Shown one piece after another: positions 9,148-17,550 of a stretch of DNA of 64,000 bases. The position numbers and the translations under genes are program-made. The notes under the pieces were generated by a model. The model ran no database searches and had not been told where the DNA came from. It was given only the letters and a program-made list of their open reading frames with translations. The stretch is from the NCBI GenBank assembly GCA_017514765.1, contig JAFWIU010000010.1:170459-234458 (forward strand), given 5' to 3'. This DNA comes from Candidatus Saccharimonadota bacterium. GTDB lineage: Bacteria > Patescibacteriota > Saccharimonadia > Saccharimonadales > Saccharimonadaceae. How positions within the stretch are numbered: position 1 is the stretch's first letter; the number at the start of each line of letters is the position of its first letter.

Positions 9148-9172
9148 GTGGGCATGGTACCCACATTTTTAT
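9148..9172 (+). terminator. Small terminator-like hairpin after der
   Basis: GTGGG (9148-9152) pairs with CCCAC (9160-9164), followed by ATTTTTATT. A TAGAAT box (about 9135-9140) just upstream means that it may also be an attenuator in the leader of the PIN-PhoH gene. A second inverted repeat, TAGGTG/CACCTA, lies between it and the Shine-Dalgarno at 9225. Confidence 0.5.
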
Positions 9173-9237
9173 TAGGTGGCTCTCGAGGGTGTGCAAAATC
9201 ACTCTGACACCTAGGTTCTTTAACAAGGAGGTTGATT

Positions 9238-11274
9238 ATGACTAGAAGGAAGCATAAGGTACACCGATATCCTAGCAACAATTCTCGTCAGGAAAAGGAG
9301 GACAAACAGTATAAGCGAGAACTATTGGAGGCTCAGCGAGGAGCGTATGAGGACGATTTGAGAGAAGAATTACCAAGTGAACCAGCGGAAGAACCAGAGA
9401 AACCATTAAAACAACAGGCCAGCCAGAAACCAGAAGTAGAAACTGTGCCGGTTGAGCCGCCAGCGCCACCAAGACGGTGGTATGTAGTTGACACTAACCT
9501 GATTTTGTCTTGCGTGGACATTATCTACGATGATGAGGATAAAGATTGGCGTGAACCGCTTAAGTTTAAACCAAATTTGGAACATGCGCATATCATTATC
9601 CCCTATGTTGTGTTCGAGGAGCTCAATCACATCAAGGAAGAAAAGTCTCTAAGAGGCATGATCGCACGCATAGCCTTCGACCGACTGGGGAAAATCTTCC
9701 CTAACTCGGGTAGAAGTTTGGAGGAAATTGCAACTCTCTCAAATCCGGTAACAACTGGTTGGGGAGACCAAACCATGTCACTGATGCCTTTGCCGAAAAA
9801 CTTTGCGAAGTGCTTACCTTGGACGCCCGAAAAGGATGACTGCGATGGTTGGATTGCGGTAACGGCATTAGCTGCTGCGATGATTCGTGAAGGGATCAGG
9901 ATTGACAACTTAACGCATCCTGAGCTAATTCTGCAACGCACCAATCTCAGCAGGGATGTAGTTCTACTCACCAACGATAAACCCCTGCTTTCAAAGGCAG
10001 ATTTGTTTGGGGTGAGAGTAAAGTCGTATAGTTTTGAAAAACGGCCACCTTTCTGTGGCTGCAGGAAGCTAGTAGTACCAGCTAAAATGTTTGAACAGTT
10101 TTTCCATGAAGAGAAATTGACCCGGGAAGAGTTTGAAGCATTTATGCCGGACGAGATGCCTTTGGTGGCCAACGAATATGTAATAATGGAACCCGAAGAC
10201 GATTTGTACCCTAGATCGTATTTTACGGTTGGGATACCATTTGTGAACGTGGCAAGATACCACAAAGAGAATGAGACGCTTTACCCACTGCGTTTTATGA
10301 AACACGAAGGGAAAACGCCCGCCAATGCTGGTATCGCTTGCTATTACGACGCGTTAAATGACGATAAGATTCAGGTCGTTAATGTAACTGGAGCGGCTGG
10401 AACCGGTAAAACTTATCAAGCGATTACGCATGCCATTAAGAGTGTGCAAAGCGGATTATACCGGCGCATCATAGTGATTCCGTCGATGAGTTCGAAGAAT
10501 CAGTTGGGAGCCTTACCTGGCAATGAAGCGCAGAAAATGGAGCCGATGGTGGCATTCTGCAAGGATGTGATTGAATCATATCTGGCCAGCACACCAGAGT
10601 TTCAGAAGAAGCGTGAGCAGCTGAGGAAGTTTGGCGACACAGATCAGGGTGATGACCGGGAAACCGAAAAACGCGATAAGTCTTCTAAACGCAAGAATCA
10701 TGAAACGCGCCAGTCTAAGCGAACGAAAGGTGATTATACTGGGAGCTTTGAAGATTTTGACTTTGGAGACAATGACTACATGATTGAAGATTACGATAAT
10801 TATGTCTCTATGAAGAAGGAGTCGAAAACCTTTTATGTTTCCAAGAACGACGAGAAGAAGGCTCAAGAAGATAATGATGGTAAAACGTCTTATAACCAGC
10901 TGTTGGAAAAGCAGGTCAACTACATCTATGAGCGATTCTTTAAAAGTTTTCCGTACGAACAAGTACAAGGACGTTCGTTCGAGGATGCTATTATCATCCT
11001 AGATGAGTTCCAGCGTATAGAGATCGACGACGCTGATACCTTGATTACGAGGCCAGCTAAGAATTCGAAACTGATCATCTGTGGTGATATTAACCAGATT
11101 CACGAAAGTTCGCCGGAGAAACAGTTCAAAAACGGGTTAAGCTATGCACAAATGCTGTTTTTCGACTGGGAAGGATGTGCGAATATCCATTTGACCGATA
11201 ACTTACGTGGTGATATTACCCACGTGATGGCCAAAAATCGCCGTAAAGTACGTCGGAGGATGGGACAAATCTAG
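9238..11274 (+). CDS. PIN-PhoH fusion: RNase/ATPase of the PhoH2 type
   Basis: 678 residues from the ATG at 9238, 6 nt after AAGGAGG. An acidic/proline-rich N-terminal ~80 residues precede a PIN nuclease domain (about 80-250; WYVVDTNLIL, VFEELNHIK, DDCDGWIAVTA, LLTNDKPLLSKA), then a PhoH P-loop ATPase with Walker A GAAGTGKT (about 385-392) and Walker B IIILDEFQR (about 582). PIN-PhoH proteins are RNA helicase/ribonucleases. Between the Walker motifs there is an extra ~100-residue highly charged insert (about 450-550, Lys/Glu/Asp-rich). Normal PhoH proteins lack it. It has a leader of more than 80 nt with hairpins, unlike most genes here. Confidence 0.88.
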   Translation: MTRRKHKVHRYPSNNSRQEKEDKQYKRELLEAQRGAYEDDLREELPSEPAEEPEKPLKQQASQKPEVETVPVEPPAPPRRWYVVDTNLILSCVDIIYDDEDKDWREPLKFKPNLEHAHIIIPYVVFEELNHIKEEKSLRGMIARIAFDRLGKIFPNSGRSLEEIATLSNPVTTGWGDQTMSLMPLPKNFAKCLPWTPEKDDCDGWIAVTALAAAMIREGIRIDNLTHPELILQRTNLSRDVVLLTNDKPLLSKADLFGVRVKSYSFEKRPPFCGCRKLVVPAKMFEQFFHEEKLTREEFEAFMPDEMPLVANEYVIMEPEDDLYPRSYFTVGIPFVNVARYHKENETLYPLRFMKHEGKTPANAGIACYYDALNDDKIQVVNVTGAAGTGKTYQAITHAIKSVQSGLYRRIIVIPSMSSKNQLGALPGNEAQKMEPMVAFCKDVIESYLASTPEFQKKREQLRKFGDTDQGDDRETEKRDKSSKRKNHETRQSKRTKGDYTGSFEDFDFGDNDYMIEDYDNYVSMKKESKTFYVSKNDEKKAQEDNDGKTSYNQLLEKQVNYIYERFFKSFPYEQVQGRSFEDAIIILDEFQRIEIDDADTLITRPAKNSKLIICGDINQIHESSPEKQFKNGLSYAQMLFFDWEGCANIHLTDNLRGDITHVMAKNRRKVRRRMGQI

Positions 11275-11296
11275 TAACTATCAACTTTTATCACTT

Positions 11297-11322
11297 ACCC
11301 CTGCTTTGCGGGGGTATTTTTA
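11297..11322 (+). terminator. Terminator of the PIN-PhoH gene
   Basis: ACCCC (11297-11301) and GGGGGT (11310-11315 region) form a stem around TGCTTTGC, followed by ATTTTTAT. It lies directly before the TATAAT box of pth. Confidence 0.75.
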
Positions 11323-11337
11323 TGCTATAATGATTTC

Positions 11338-11859
11338 ATGAAACTAATTGTAGGACTCGGTAACCCTGGTGCACGTTATAACTTTACGAGGCACAACGTG
11401 GGGTTTTTGGTGCTAGATTTTTATTTTAAGGTGCATAAGGCTAGTTGGGGGGATAAACCACACCTAGGCGCTATTAATGGCCGAATAGGGGATGTTTTGT
11501 TTGTTAAACCGCAGAATTACTACAATGAGACTGGCGCGGTGGTGGCGGAGTATATGAGGTATTATAAGATTCCTTTATCTGATGTATTGGTGATTTGCGA
11601 TAACTTTGATTTAGGGTTTGGATTGGTGAGGTCGCGAGCGACTGGTTCGGCTGGGGGGAATAATGGGCTAAAATCTATAGATAAGGCACTGGGGTCGTCG
11701 GACTATGCCAGAATTCGGATAGGAACAGGGAACGACGAACTGCGGAAGAAGATGGGGGATGTGGATTTTGTTTTATCTAGATTTACACCAGAGGAAAAGG
11801 AGCAGTTGCCGGAGATTTTGACAGAGGTAGCGGGGAAGATTGACGAGTTCTTAAGCTAG
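11338..11859 (+). CDS. pth: Peptidyl-tRNA hydrolase
   Basis: 173 residues. The family signature GLGNPGARYNFTRHNVGF contains Asn9 and the catalytic His19; KPQNYYNETG and the GSAGGNNGLKSI substrate-binding loop are present, and the catalytic aspartate lies in VICDNFDL. It recycles tRNA from dropped-off peptidyl-tRNA. Slightly shorter than the usual 185-195 residues. TATAAT at 11326-11331 ends exactly 6 nt before the ATG, so the mRNA is probably leaderless. Its 3' end overlaps that of dprA by 9 bases (convergent). Confidence 0.95.
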   Translation: MKLIVGLGNPGARYNFTRHNVGFLVLDFYFKVHKASWGDKPHLGAINGRIGDVLFVKPQNYYNETGAVVAEYMRYYKIPLSDVLVICDNFDLGFGLVRSRATGSAGGNNGLKSIDKALGSSDYARIRIGTGNDELRKKMGDVDFVLSRFTPEEKEQLPEILTEVAGKIDEFLS

Positions 11860-12858
11860 GCTCCAGTGGTTGGTGCCGAGGGAGCGGACGCGGGATTTGA
11901 TTTCGAGAAGGGTGATGGTTTCGTTAAATACCTCTGGTGGGAGGTGGGTAGCCTGCATGATTTGTTCACCGTCTCTGAGGCCTTGAGATAAAGCGACCAA
12001 TATCAAGGTTTCAGCATCAGTATCGCCGATGAGGCTTTGTTGGCGGAGTCTTTGATGTTTTTTGGCATAATCCTCTGGAAAAAGTTCTCTTAAGATATCA
12101 TCAGGCTCGGTATAGGGAATAGCGCCTTGCTTGATTAACTTATTACACCCCTGGGAATAGGGGTTCGTGATATTGCCAGGGACGGCAAAGACGGTTTTAC
12201 CTTGCTCGATAGCATGAGTGGCAGTATTAAGAGAACCAGATTTTTCGGCGGCTTCGACCACTACTACAATATCAGAGAGGCCAGAGATGAGACGATTGCG
12301 ATAGAGAAAAGAGCTTCTTGGATTCTGAGTGCGCTTGCCGTTTTTATTGATATATTCGCCGGGCGCTAGAGGGGAATCATGGTATGTGGCAGTCCGTGGG
12401 GGATATTCAGAAATAATAGCGCCGTTTTTATCGATAATGTCCTTAGCGAGACTGAAATGCTCTCTGGGGTAGATTTGATCTATTGGGGTACCCAACACAG
12501 CTACAGTGGTGCCGCCCGCATCTAGGCAACCCCTGTGCCCAATACTATCAATACCAAAAGCTAAACCTGAAACCACTACTACACCATGTTTACCGAGTTC
12601 ATGGGCAAGCTCGTAGGTAACTTCTTCACCATACTTAGTATTATGGCGGGAACCCACGATAGCAACAGTTCTTGGTCGGCATGTTCGGGTTTGTTCGGGT
12701 ATTTTAGAGTCAGTCTTGGACACATTTTCAGGCATTTTACCACGAAAATACAATGTTTTTGGCTTAAGCGCAATGGCTTCTAACACCTCTGTAAAATTGC
12801 TTTCTAGGGGTGAAATTTGGTTGATTTTTGCAAAAAAGTGTGAAAAAGGTGTTGACAT
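11851..12858 (-). CDS. dprA: DNA-processing protein DprA
   Basis: 335 residues from the ATG at 12858, chosen because AGGAGG lies 6 nt upstream; an upstream extension to 12912 has no such site. The Rossmann-like DprA core is clear: RTVAIVGSR, GGTTVAVLGTPIDQIYPREH, IISEYPP, FLYRNRLISGLSDIVVVVEA and GSLNTATHAIEQGKTVFAVPG. A C-terminal winged-helix domain follows (about 280-335). DprA loads RecA on incoming single-stranded DNA in natural transformation, so the gene supports DNA uptake by this cell. Confidence 0.93.
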   Translation of the reverse strand: MSTPFSHFFAKINQISPLESNFTEVLEAIALKPKTLYFRGKMPENVSKTDSKIPEQTRTCRPRTVAIVGSRHNTKYGEEVTYELAHELGKHGVVVVSGLAFGIDSIGHRGCLDAGGTTVAVLGTPIDQIYPREHFSLAKDIIDKNGAIISEYPPRTATYHDSPLAPGEYINKNGKRTQNPRSSFLYRNRLISGLSDIVVVVEAAEKSGSLNTATHAIEQGKTVFAVPGNITNPYSQGCNKLIKQGAIPYTEPDDILRELFPEDYAKKHQRLRQQSLIGDTDAETLILVALSQGLRDGEQIMQATHLPPEVFNETITLLEIKSRVRSLGTNHWSLA

Positions 12859-12933
12859 ATTTTTCCTCCTGTGATATAATTGATTCAGTTGGTACGAAAA
12901 AACGTGCCACACCGCACCTAAATAAGTTATAAT

Positions 12934-13197
12934 TTCGCTATACTACTCGTAGTATAGCAGAAATTGCGAGCTTTTGAAACCCTTTCAGGCTTAAAATTTC
13001 TTCAAAGGTTTTAAGTTTTATAAGTATTACCTCCACTTTGAAAGGAAACTTTCGAAGGCTTAGCAATCCCTCTAACCGGCGGGCCCCTAGATTTGTGTGA
13101 GGTGGGTTACGCTTCCGGGGGTTACCCGGTATAGTATTGAAGCGTTAGAGGGCCAAAATACCCTCAGGTGATGCCCACCCTTACCTGAGGGTTTTTT
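12934..13197 (+). ncRNA. Unassigned structured RNA candidate
   Basis: Gene-free plus-strand stretch with a TATAAT box (12928-12933), layered secondary structure and a strong terminator. Visible helices: GCTATACTAC/GTAGTATAGC near 12937-12958 with flanking AATTTC/GAAATT; a long rod pairing about 12966-12980 with about 13052-13067 that encloses CCTTTCA/TGAAAGG and CTTAAAA/TTTTAAG; and CCCTCTAAC (13069 region) with GTTAGAGGG (about 13144-13152). It ends at CCCTCAGGT/ACCTGAGGG (13161-13191) plus six T. No tmRNA, SRP, RNase P or T-loop signature was found. The terminator overlaps the 3' end of the convergent 13164 gene. Confidence 0.55.
13161..13197 (+). terminator. Strong terminator inside the 3' end of a convergent gene
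   Basis: Perfect 9-bp stem CCCTCAGGT (13161-13169) with ACCTGAGGG (13183-13191), then TTTTTT. On the other strand the same bases encode the last codons and the stop of the 13164 gene. Confidence 0.9.
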
Positions 13198-13553
13198 GAT
13201 GATTGGTGTATTTTACCAAGTTGATCCATCATAACGAAGCCGTCGTAGTATTTTTGCATTTTGGCAGGATCGGTATGCCAGGAGTTATCCCCGAAGAAGT
13301 AGTCACAAAACTCCTCCCTCGCTATTAATACTTCGCGGAGACGGGCAGGGTTGTCGAGATTAGCGGAAATAGTAAAATCAAAAAGTTCGAGAGCTCGATA
13401 AATGGCGGTAGCGGCACGCTCTTGATTGCCTTTAGCGGTCCATTTAAGAGAGCGGGATACTTCACTGCCAATGTTACCCATCTGATAAGTAATGGGGTAA
13501 TTGGGCCAATTCTGGCGGAGTTCATCGCTATGGATGTATTTTACTTCAGCCAT
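13164..13553 (-). CDS. Conserved-looking hypothetical protein, partner of DUF5674
   Basis: 129 residues, soluble and helical, with a regular pattern SLKWTAKGNQERAATAIYRALELFDF and DNPARLREVLIAREEFCDYFFGD, and a C-terminal helix ending in VRVGIT. No family was recognised with confidence; the helical pattern is loosely like HEPN/HepT-type proteins, but the RxxxxH motif of that family is not seen. It overlaps the preceding DUF5674 gene by 13 bases, so the two are translationally coupled. Its last codons double as the terminator of the opposite-strand RNA. Confidence 0.6.
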   Translation of the reverse strand: MAEVKYIHSDELRQNWPNYPITYQMGNIGSEVSRSLKWTAKGNQERAATAIYRALELFDFTISANLDNPARLREVLIAREEFCDYFFGDNSWHTDPAKMQKYYDGFVMMDQLGKIHQSSKNPQVRVGIT

Positions 13554-13885
13554 TTCGCAACCACAGTTTTAATCTTGGTCTGGGTTTCCGGGTTTTCAAC
13601 ACTGCGACTACGGTTGCCCTGAGCTGGGCGAATATTAATCATAGAGTCAAATTCAACCAAATCGTCGATGTCATCCTCGTCTAAATACAGGTTAATACCC
13701 CAGATGTCGGATTGGGTAGAACCATTTTCAAGAAGTAGTTGTTCACAATCATAGTGCATCGGAGAATCCACTGCGAGTAATTCACGTTTAATATCTACCG
13801 CACCTTTGATAGTGTTTTCATCAATAAAGTTAGTTGATGATTCGATTAATTCTTGTTTGGTGGTAGGTTGTGTCAATATTCTCAT
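13541..13885 (-). CDS. DUF5674 family protein
   Basis: 114 residues. Matches the remembered DUF5674 pattern: an N-terminal MRILTQPTTKQELIE, then IKGAVDIKRELLAVDSPMHYDCEQLLLENGSTQSDIWGINLY, and the closing INIRPAQGNRSRSVENPETQTKIKTVV. The family is of unknown function and common in CPR bacteria. A TACAAT box ends 7 nt before the ATG on the minus strand and no Shine-Dalgarno is seen. First gene of a two-gene operon. Confidence 0.75.
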   Translation of the reverse strand: MRILTQPTTKQELIESSTNFIDENTIKGAVDIKRELLAVDSPMHYDCEQLLLENGSTQSDIWGINLYLDEDDIDDLVEFDSMINIRPAQGNRSRSVENPETQTKIKTVVAKWLK

Positions 13886-13979
13886 ATATCATATTGTAGC
13901 ATATTAATTGTATTGACTTGAGACTCCTTTATCCTGCTATTAATCGCTTATGGTTGACGGGTGTGTTATTATAATATAT

Positions 13980-16313
13980 ATGGCAAAAAACTTAGTGATA
14001 GTAGAGAGCCCGGCAAAGGCACATACGATCGAGAAATATCTCGGGTCGGATTTTAAGGTGTTGGCTTCAGTTGGACATATACGAAAAGATACGAAAGTAG
14101 ACAAAGCAACTTTCGATGTGACATACGAGATTGATCCTGGTCATAAATCTATTATCACAGAATTAAAACATGAGGCAAAAGCAGCTGATAAAATCTGGCT
14201 CGCAACTGATGAAGACCGTGAAGGAGAGTCGATTTCTTGGCATTTATGCGAAGTGTTAAATCTACCGAAGAACACCGCACGTATTACATTTCACGAGATT
14301 ACAAAACCAGCATTAGAAGAAGCGATCAAGAACCCGCGAACGGTGGATATGGATATGGTATCTTCACAGCAGGCGAGGCAGACGTTAGATATGCTCGTAG
14401 GTTACGATTTGTCAGATATGGTACGCAGAAAAGTGCCAGGAGCAATTTCGGCGGGTCGCGTGCAGTCACCGGCGCTTAGATTAATCGTAGAGCGCGAGAA
14501 GGAAATTGAGAAGTTCGATTCGAAGTTCAATTTCAAAGTTACTGGTAAATTTGCAAAGGATTCGGCAGAATTTGATGCCAACCTAGATGGAAAACAACCC
14601 GAAACGGAAGATGCGGCAAACAAACTGCTTGAGTCGTTGTCGCAATCTCAATTTATCGTGGAAGATGTCGAGGAAATGGAAGGAACGAAGGCGAATCCGG
14701 TACCTTTTACAACAGCAGCACTACAGATTGAGGCAAATAGCAAGCTGGGGTTCTCGTCACGCACTACGATGAGCGCCGCGCAGGGGTTATACCAAGCAGG
14801 TTTGATTACATATCACAGAACCGATTCCTTGAATCTGTCAGCTCAAGCTGTGGCAGCAATGGCGAAATATATTGAGTCGGAATTCGGCAAGGAATATCTT
14901 AAAGTGCGGCACTTTAAAACCAAAGATGCTTCGGCGCAAGAGGCCCATGAGGCAATTCGGCCGACTGATGTTTTTCGCGTAGCGGCAGGGAAAAATGATT
15001 ATGAGAAACGATTGTACAGGTTAATTTGGTCGCGTACCGTAGCTACACAGATGGCAAATGCGAAGGTTGCTAAAACCATTATTCGGCTGAGTCATGATTT
15101 CGTAGCTAAAGGTGAAGTAGTGATTTTCGATGGGTTCCTTAAAGTATACGGTAAATCAAAGGACTTGGAGCTACCGAAGGTTATAAAGGGCGACGAGATG
15201 GAATGCCGAGAATTGACGGCGCGTCAGACCTTTGCGAAACCACCAGCCAGATACACTGAAGGCTCTCTGGTTAAAAAGCTAGAGGAACTCGGGATTGGGC
15301 GGCCATCTACTTATGCTTCGATTATGACAGCAATTCAAACTCGCAAATACGTCGAGAAAGGTGAGTCAGAAGGTGTTGAACGTGAGATCGTGGAACTAAA
15401 AGCCAAAAATGGTAAAGTTACACGCACTGTTGCTAGCGAAAAGACTGGAGCGAACAAGGGGAAATTGATCCCGACACCGATTGGAGAATTGGTATCAGGG
15501 TTTTTGACGGATAATTTCAAGAATATCGTAGATTATAAGTTTACTGCAAATATCGAGAAAGATTTAGATTTGGTGGCGGATGCGAAATTGGAGCGCGTGA
15601 AAATGCTCCGAGATTTCTATGGTCCGTTTCGAGATACGGTACTCCAGGCTAATGGCGTAGAGCGCTATAACAATGCTAGATTGCTTGGTCACCATCCAGA
15701 CAATGGCAAGCCAATTTACGCTAAAGTGGGTAAAACTGGCGGATTTATCCAGCTAGGCGACAATGAAAAGGAAGCTGGTGAAAAACCGCAATTCGCACCA
15801 TTACCTAAGCGAAAAAGTGTCAAAACTGTCACTCTAGAGCAAGCTTTGAAACAATTAGCTCTACCGACGTTGCCACGAGAACTTGGCAAAGCCGCAGATG
15901 GTGCTGTCCTGGTTGCTGCAAATGGACCATTTGGACCGTATCTGAAAGGTGGGAAGTACAACATCCCGATGAAGGATTATGACCCTTACACAATAACTCT
16001 AGAAGAGGCCTTACCTCTGTACCAGAAGAAGATTGATTCGATGATTGCGGATTGGGGTGAGATTCAGATTATCCAGGGGGCTTACGGACCATATGTTAAG
16101 GGGCCAGGACGTCGTAATAACGCCAAGATTCCACCCGAAATGGATCCGAAATCAATTAATTTGGAGCAGGCGAAGGAAATGCTTGAAAATAAGCCTAAAA
16201 CCGCTCGGCGGGGAGTGCGTGGTGGACGTAAAAAAACCGCTAAAAAGACCGTTAAAAAGACTGCGAAGAAATCAACTAAAAAGTCGACCACCAAGAGAAA
16301 AACTAGCAAGTAA
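13980..16313 (+). CDS. topA: DNA topoisomerase I
   Basis: 777 residues from the ATG at 13980; the TATAAT box at 13970-13975 leaves only 4 nt before it, so the upstream GTG/ATG codons at 13950 lie within the promoter and are rejected. The Toprim domain starts NLVIVESPAKAHTIEKYLG and has DEDREGE; the active-site tyrosine is in ITYHRTDS (about residue 277; YMRTDS is more usual). Three C-terminal topoisomerase repeats of the GPFGPYLKGG/GAYGPYVKGP type follow, then a Lys-rich tail (AKKTVKK repeats, about 745-777), a histone-like DNA-binding extension. It relaxes negative supercoils. Confidence 0.96.
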   Translation: MAKNLVIVESPAKAHTIEKYLGSDFKVLASVGHIRKDTKVDKATFDVTYEIDPGHKSIITELKHEAKAADKIWLATDEDREGESISWHLCEVLNLPKNTARITFHEITKPALEEAIKNPRTVDMDMVSSQQARQTLDMLVGYDLSDMVRRKVPGAISAGRVQSPALRLIVEREKEIEKFDSKFNFKVTGKFAKDSAEFDANLDGKQPETEDAANKLLESLSQSQFIVEDVEEMEGTKANPVPFTTAALQIEANSKLGFSSRTTMSAAQGLYQAGLITYHRTDSLNLSAQAVAAMAKYIESEFGKEYLKVRHFKTKDASAQEAHEAIRPTDVFRVAAGKNDYEKRLYRLIWSRTVATQMANAKVAKTIIRLSHDFVAKGEVVIFDGFLKVYGKSKDLELPKVIKGDEMECRELTARQTFAKPPARYTEGSLVKKLEELGIGRPSTYASIMTAIQTRKYVEKGESEGVEREIVELKAKNGKVTRTVASEKTGANKGKLIPTPIGELVSGFLTDNFKNIVDYKFTANIEKDLDLVADAKLERVKMLRDFYGPFRDTVLQANGVERYNNARLLGHHPDNGKPIYAKVGKTGGFIQLGDNEKEAGEKPQFAPLPKRKSVKTVTLEQALKQLALPTLPRELGKAADGAVLVAANGPFGPYLKGGKYNIPMKDYDPYTITLEEALPLYQKKIDSMIADWGEIQIIQGAYGPYVKGPGRRNNAKIPPEMDPKSINLEQAKEMLENKPKTARRGVRGGRKKTAKKTVKKTAKKSTKKSTTKRKTSK

Positions 16314-16410
16314 ACTTGATTTTTGGCCTAAGTAGCTTATGTTTTAATATTTTTTTCTACATTTGTAAAAAATGTGCTACAATAATGTGAGGAAATGGAT
16401 AATATCGTAG

Positions 16411-16439
16411 TTGACATTTGTCTAAACATATGATATTAT
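16411..16439 (+). promoter_or_regulatory. Near-consensus sigma-70 promoter
   Basis: TTGACA (16411-16416), 17-bp spacer, TATTAT (16434-16439), driving the sigma-region-4 regulator at 16486. A second, weaker TATAAT lies at about 16465-16470. This is one of the strongest promoters in the window. Confidence 0.8.
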
Positions 16440-16485
16440 AGTACAAATCTATAATATTAACAGATATAATATAAGGGAAAATCTA

Positions 16486-17526
16486 ATGGAGCAAAATGAG
16501 GAAATCCTCAAAAAAGCAATTTCCGGAAGCCTGAATGTGATCGAACAGGATCGGGAACGCGAAATCATTACGCGCCGTTTTGGCTTGAAAGGTAGGAAGG
16601 AAACGCTTGAACAAATTGGGGAAATGTTGTCTATTACACGCGAGAGAGTGCGACAACTGGAAAAAGCCATCCTCATTCGTCTTCAGATTTCTGCAGAAGA
16701 GAATCAAATCCCTGAAATCGCTGCCGCTGAGAAGATTCTGGTACGTAATTTGACGGAAATGGGTCGCGTAGCGCGGTTGTCTGACATTGCTGACAAGGTG
16801 TATGGTAGAGCCACAAAATCATCTGAGAGGATGGGTATTTATTATATTGCTACTTTTGCTAAAAACTTAACTATTGTAGAGGAAAATGATAAGTATTATG
16901 CTGCGATTGGGATTGCAGAGTATGGTAATAGTAGGGTAATCAGAGAGCGTGTGGATGCTATTGTGGCAACAATTAAGGCCAATAAAGCTCCTATGACTAT
17001 TGATGAGCTTGACGAAAAGCTAAATTATGAGCATCCTGACCATATTCGAGCCGTAGCGTCAATTTCGAAACTATTGGCGACCTTAAACGGGATGTGGGGA
17101 CTGGTAAAATGGCCTGCAGTAAACCCTAAAAATATCCGTGATAAGATTTACGTTATCCTGGAGGCGAAAAAGGAACCGATGCATTTTTCAGAGATAGCAA
17201 AGGCTATTCGTGAATCTAACTTTAAACGTCGCAATGTGACCGTGCAGGCAATTCATAATGAATTAATCAAAGATCCGCGTTTCGTATTGATTGGACGCGG
17301 GATTTACGCTCTGTCTTCTTGGGGATACAAGAAGGGAACTATTTCAGACATCATCACTTCCATACTGAAGAAATCCGACAAGCCATTGACTCGGGAAGAG
17401 ATTGTCAAGCAGGTTCTAAAGGTGCGCAAGGTGAAAGAGACGACTATTTTGTTAAATTTACAAAACAAGAAGCTGTTTAAAAAAGTGGGGAGGAATTCTT
17501 ATACTTTGGCGGAGGTTCAAAAATAA
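16486..17526 (+). CDS. Sigma-region-4 / HARE-HTH DNA-binding regulator
   Basis: 346 residues. Residues ~18-75 form a sigma-70 region 4-like helix-turn-helix (REREIITRRFGLKGRKETLEQIGEMLSITRERVRQLE, split here as separate motifs RRFGL, TLEQIGEML and RERVRQLE). Three to four winged-helix repeats follow, of the HARE-HTH type known from the RNA polymerase delta subunit (PMTIDELDEKL, PMHFSEIAKAI with FVLIGRGIYALSSWGY, and PLTREEIVKQVL with KVGRNSYTLAE). No region 2 or 3 is present, so it is not a full sigma factor. It may act as a transcription accessory factor that binds the polymerase or the -35 region. GGG(A)A precedes the ATG. Confidence 0.75.
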   Translation: MEQNEEILKKAISGSLNVIEQDREREIITRRFGLKGRKETLEQIGEMLSITRERVRQLEKAILIRLQISAEENQIPEIAAAEKILVRNLTEMGRVARLSDIADKVYGRATKSSERMGIYYIATFAKNLTIVEENDKYYAAIGIAEYGNSRVIRERVDAIVATIKANKAPMTIDELDEKLNYEHPDHIRAVASISKLLATLNGMWGLVKWPAVNPKNIRDKIYVILEAKKEPMHFSEIAKAIRESNFKRRNVTVQAIHNELIKDPRFVLIGRGIYALSSWGYKKGTISDIITSILKKSDKPLTREEIVKQVLKVRKVKETTILLNLQNKKLFKKVGRNSYTLAEVQK

Positions 17527-17550
17527 GCTGAAGTATGATAGAATAAACAT

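Noticed and set aside
12934..13197. tmRNA, RNase P RNA, SRP RNA or 6S RNA
   Set aside because: No TC-loop with CCA end, no GAAAGTCC P4 motif, no GGAAGGAAGCAG-type SRP loop and no 6S open bubble could be recognised by eye.
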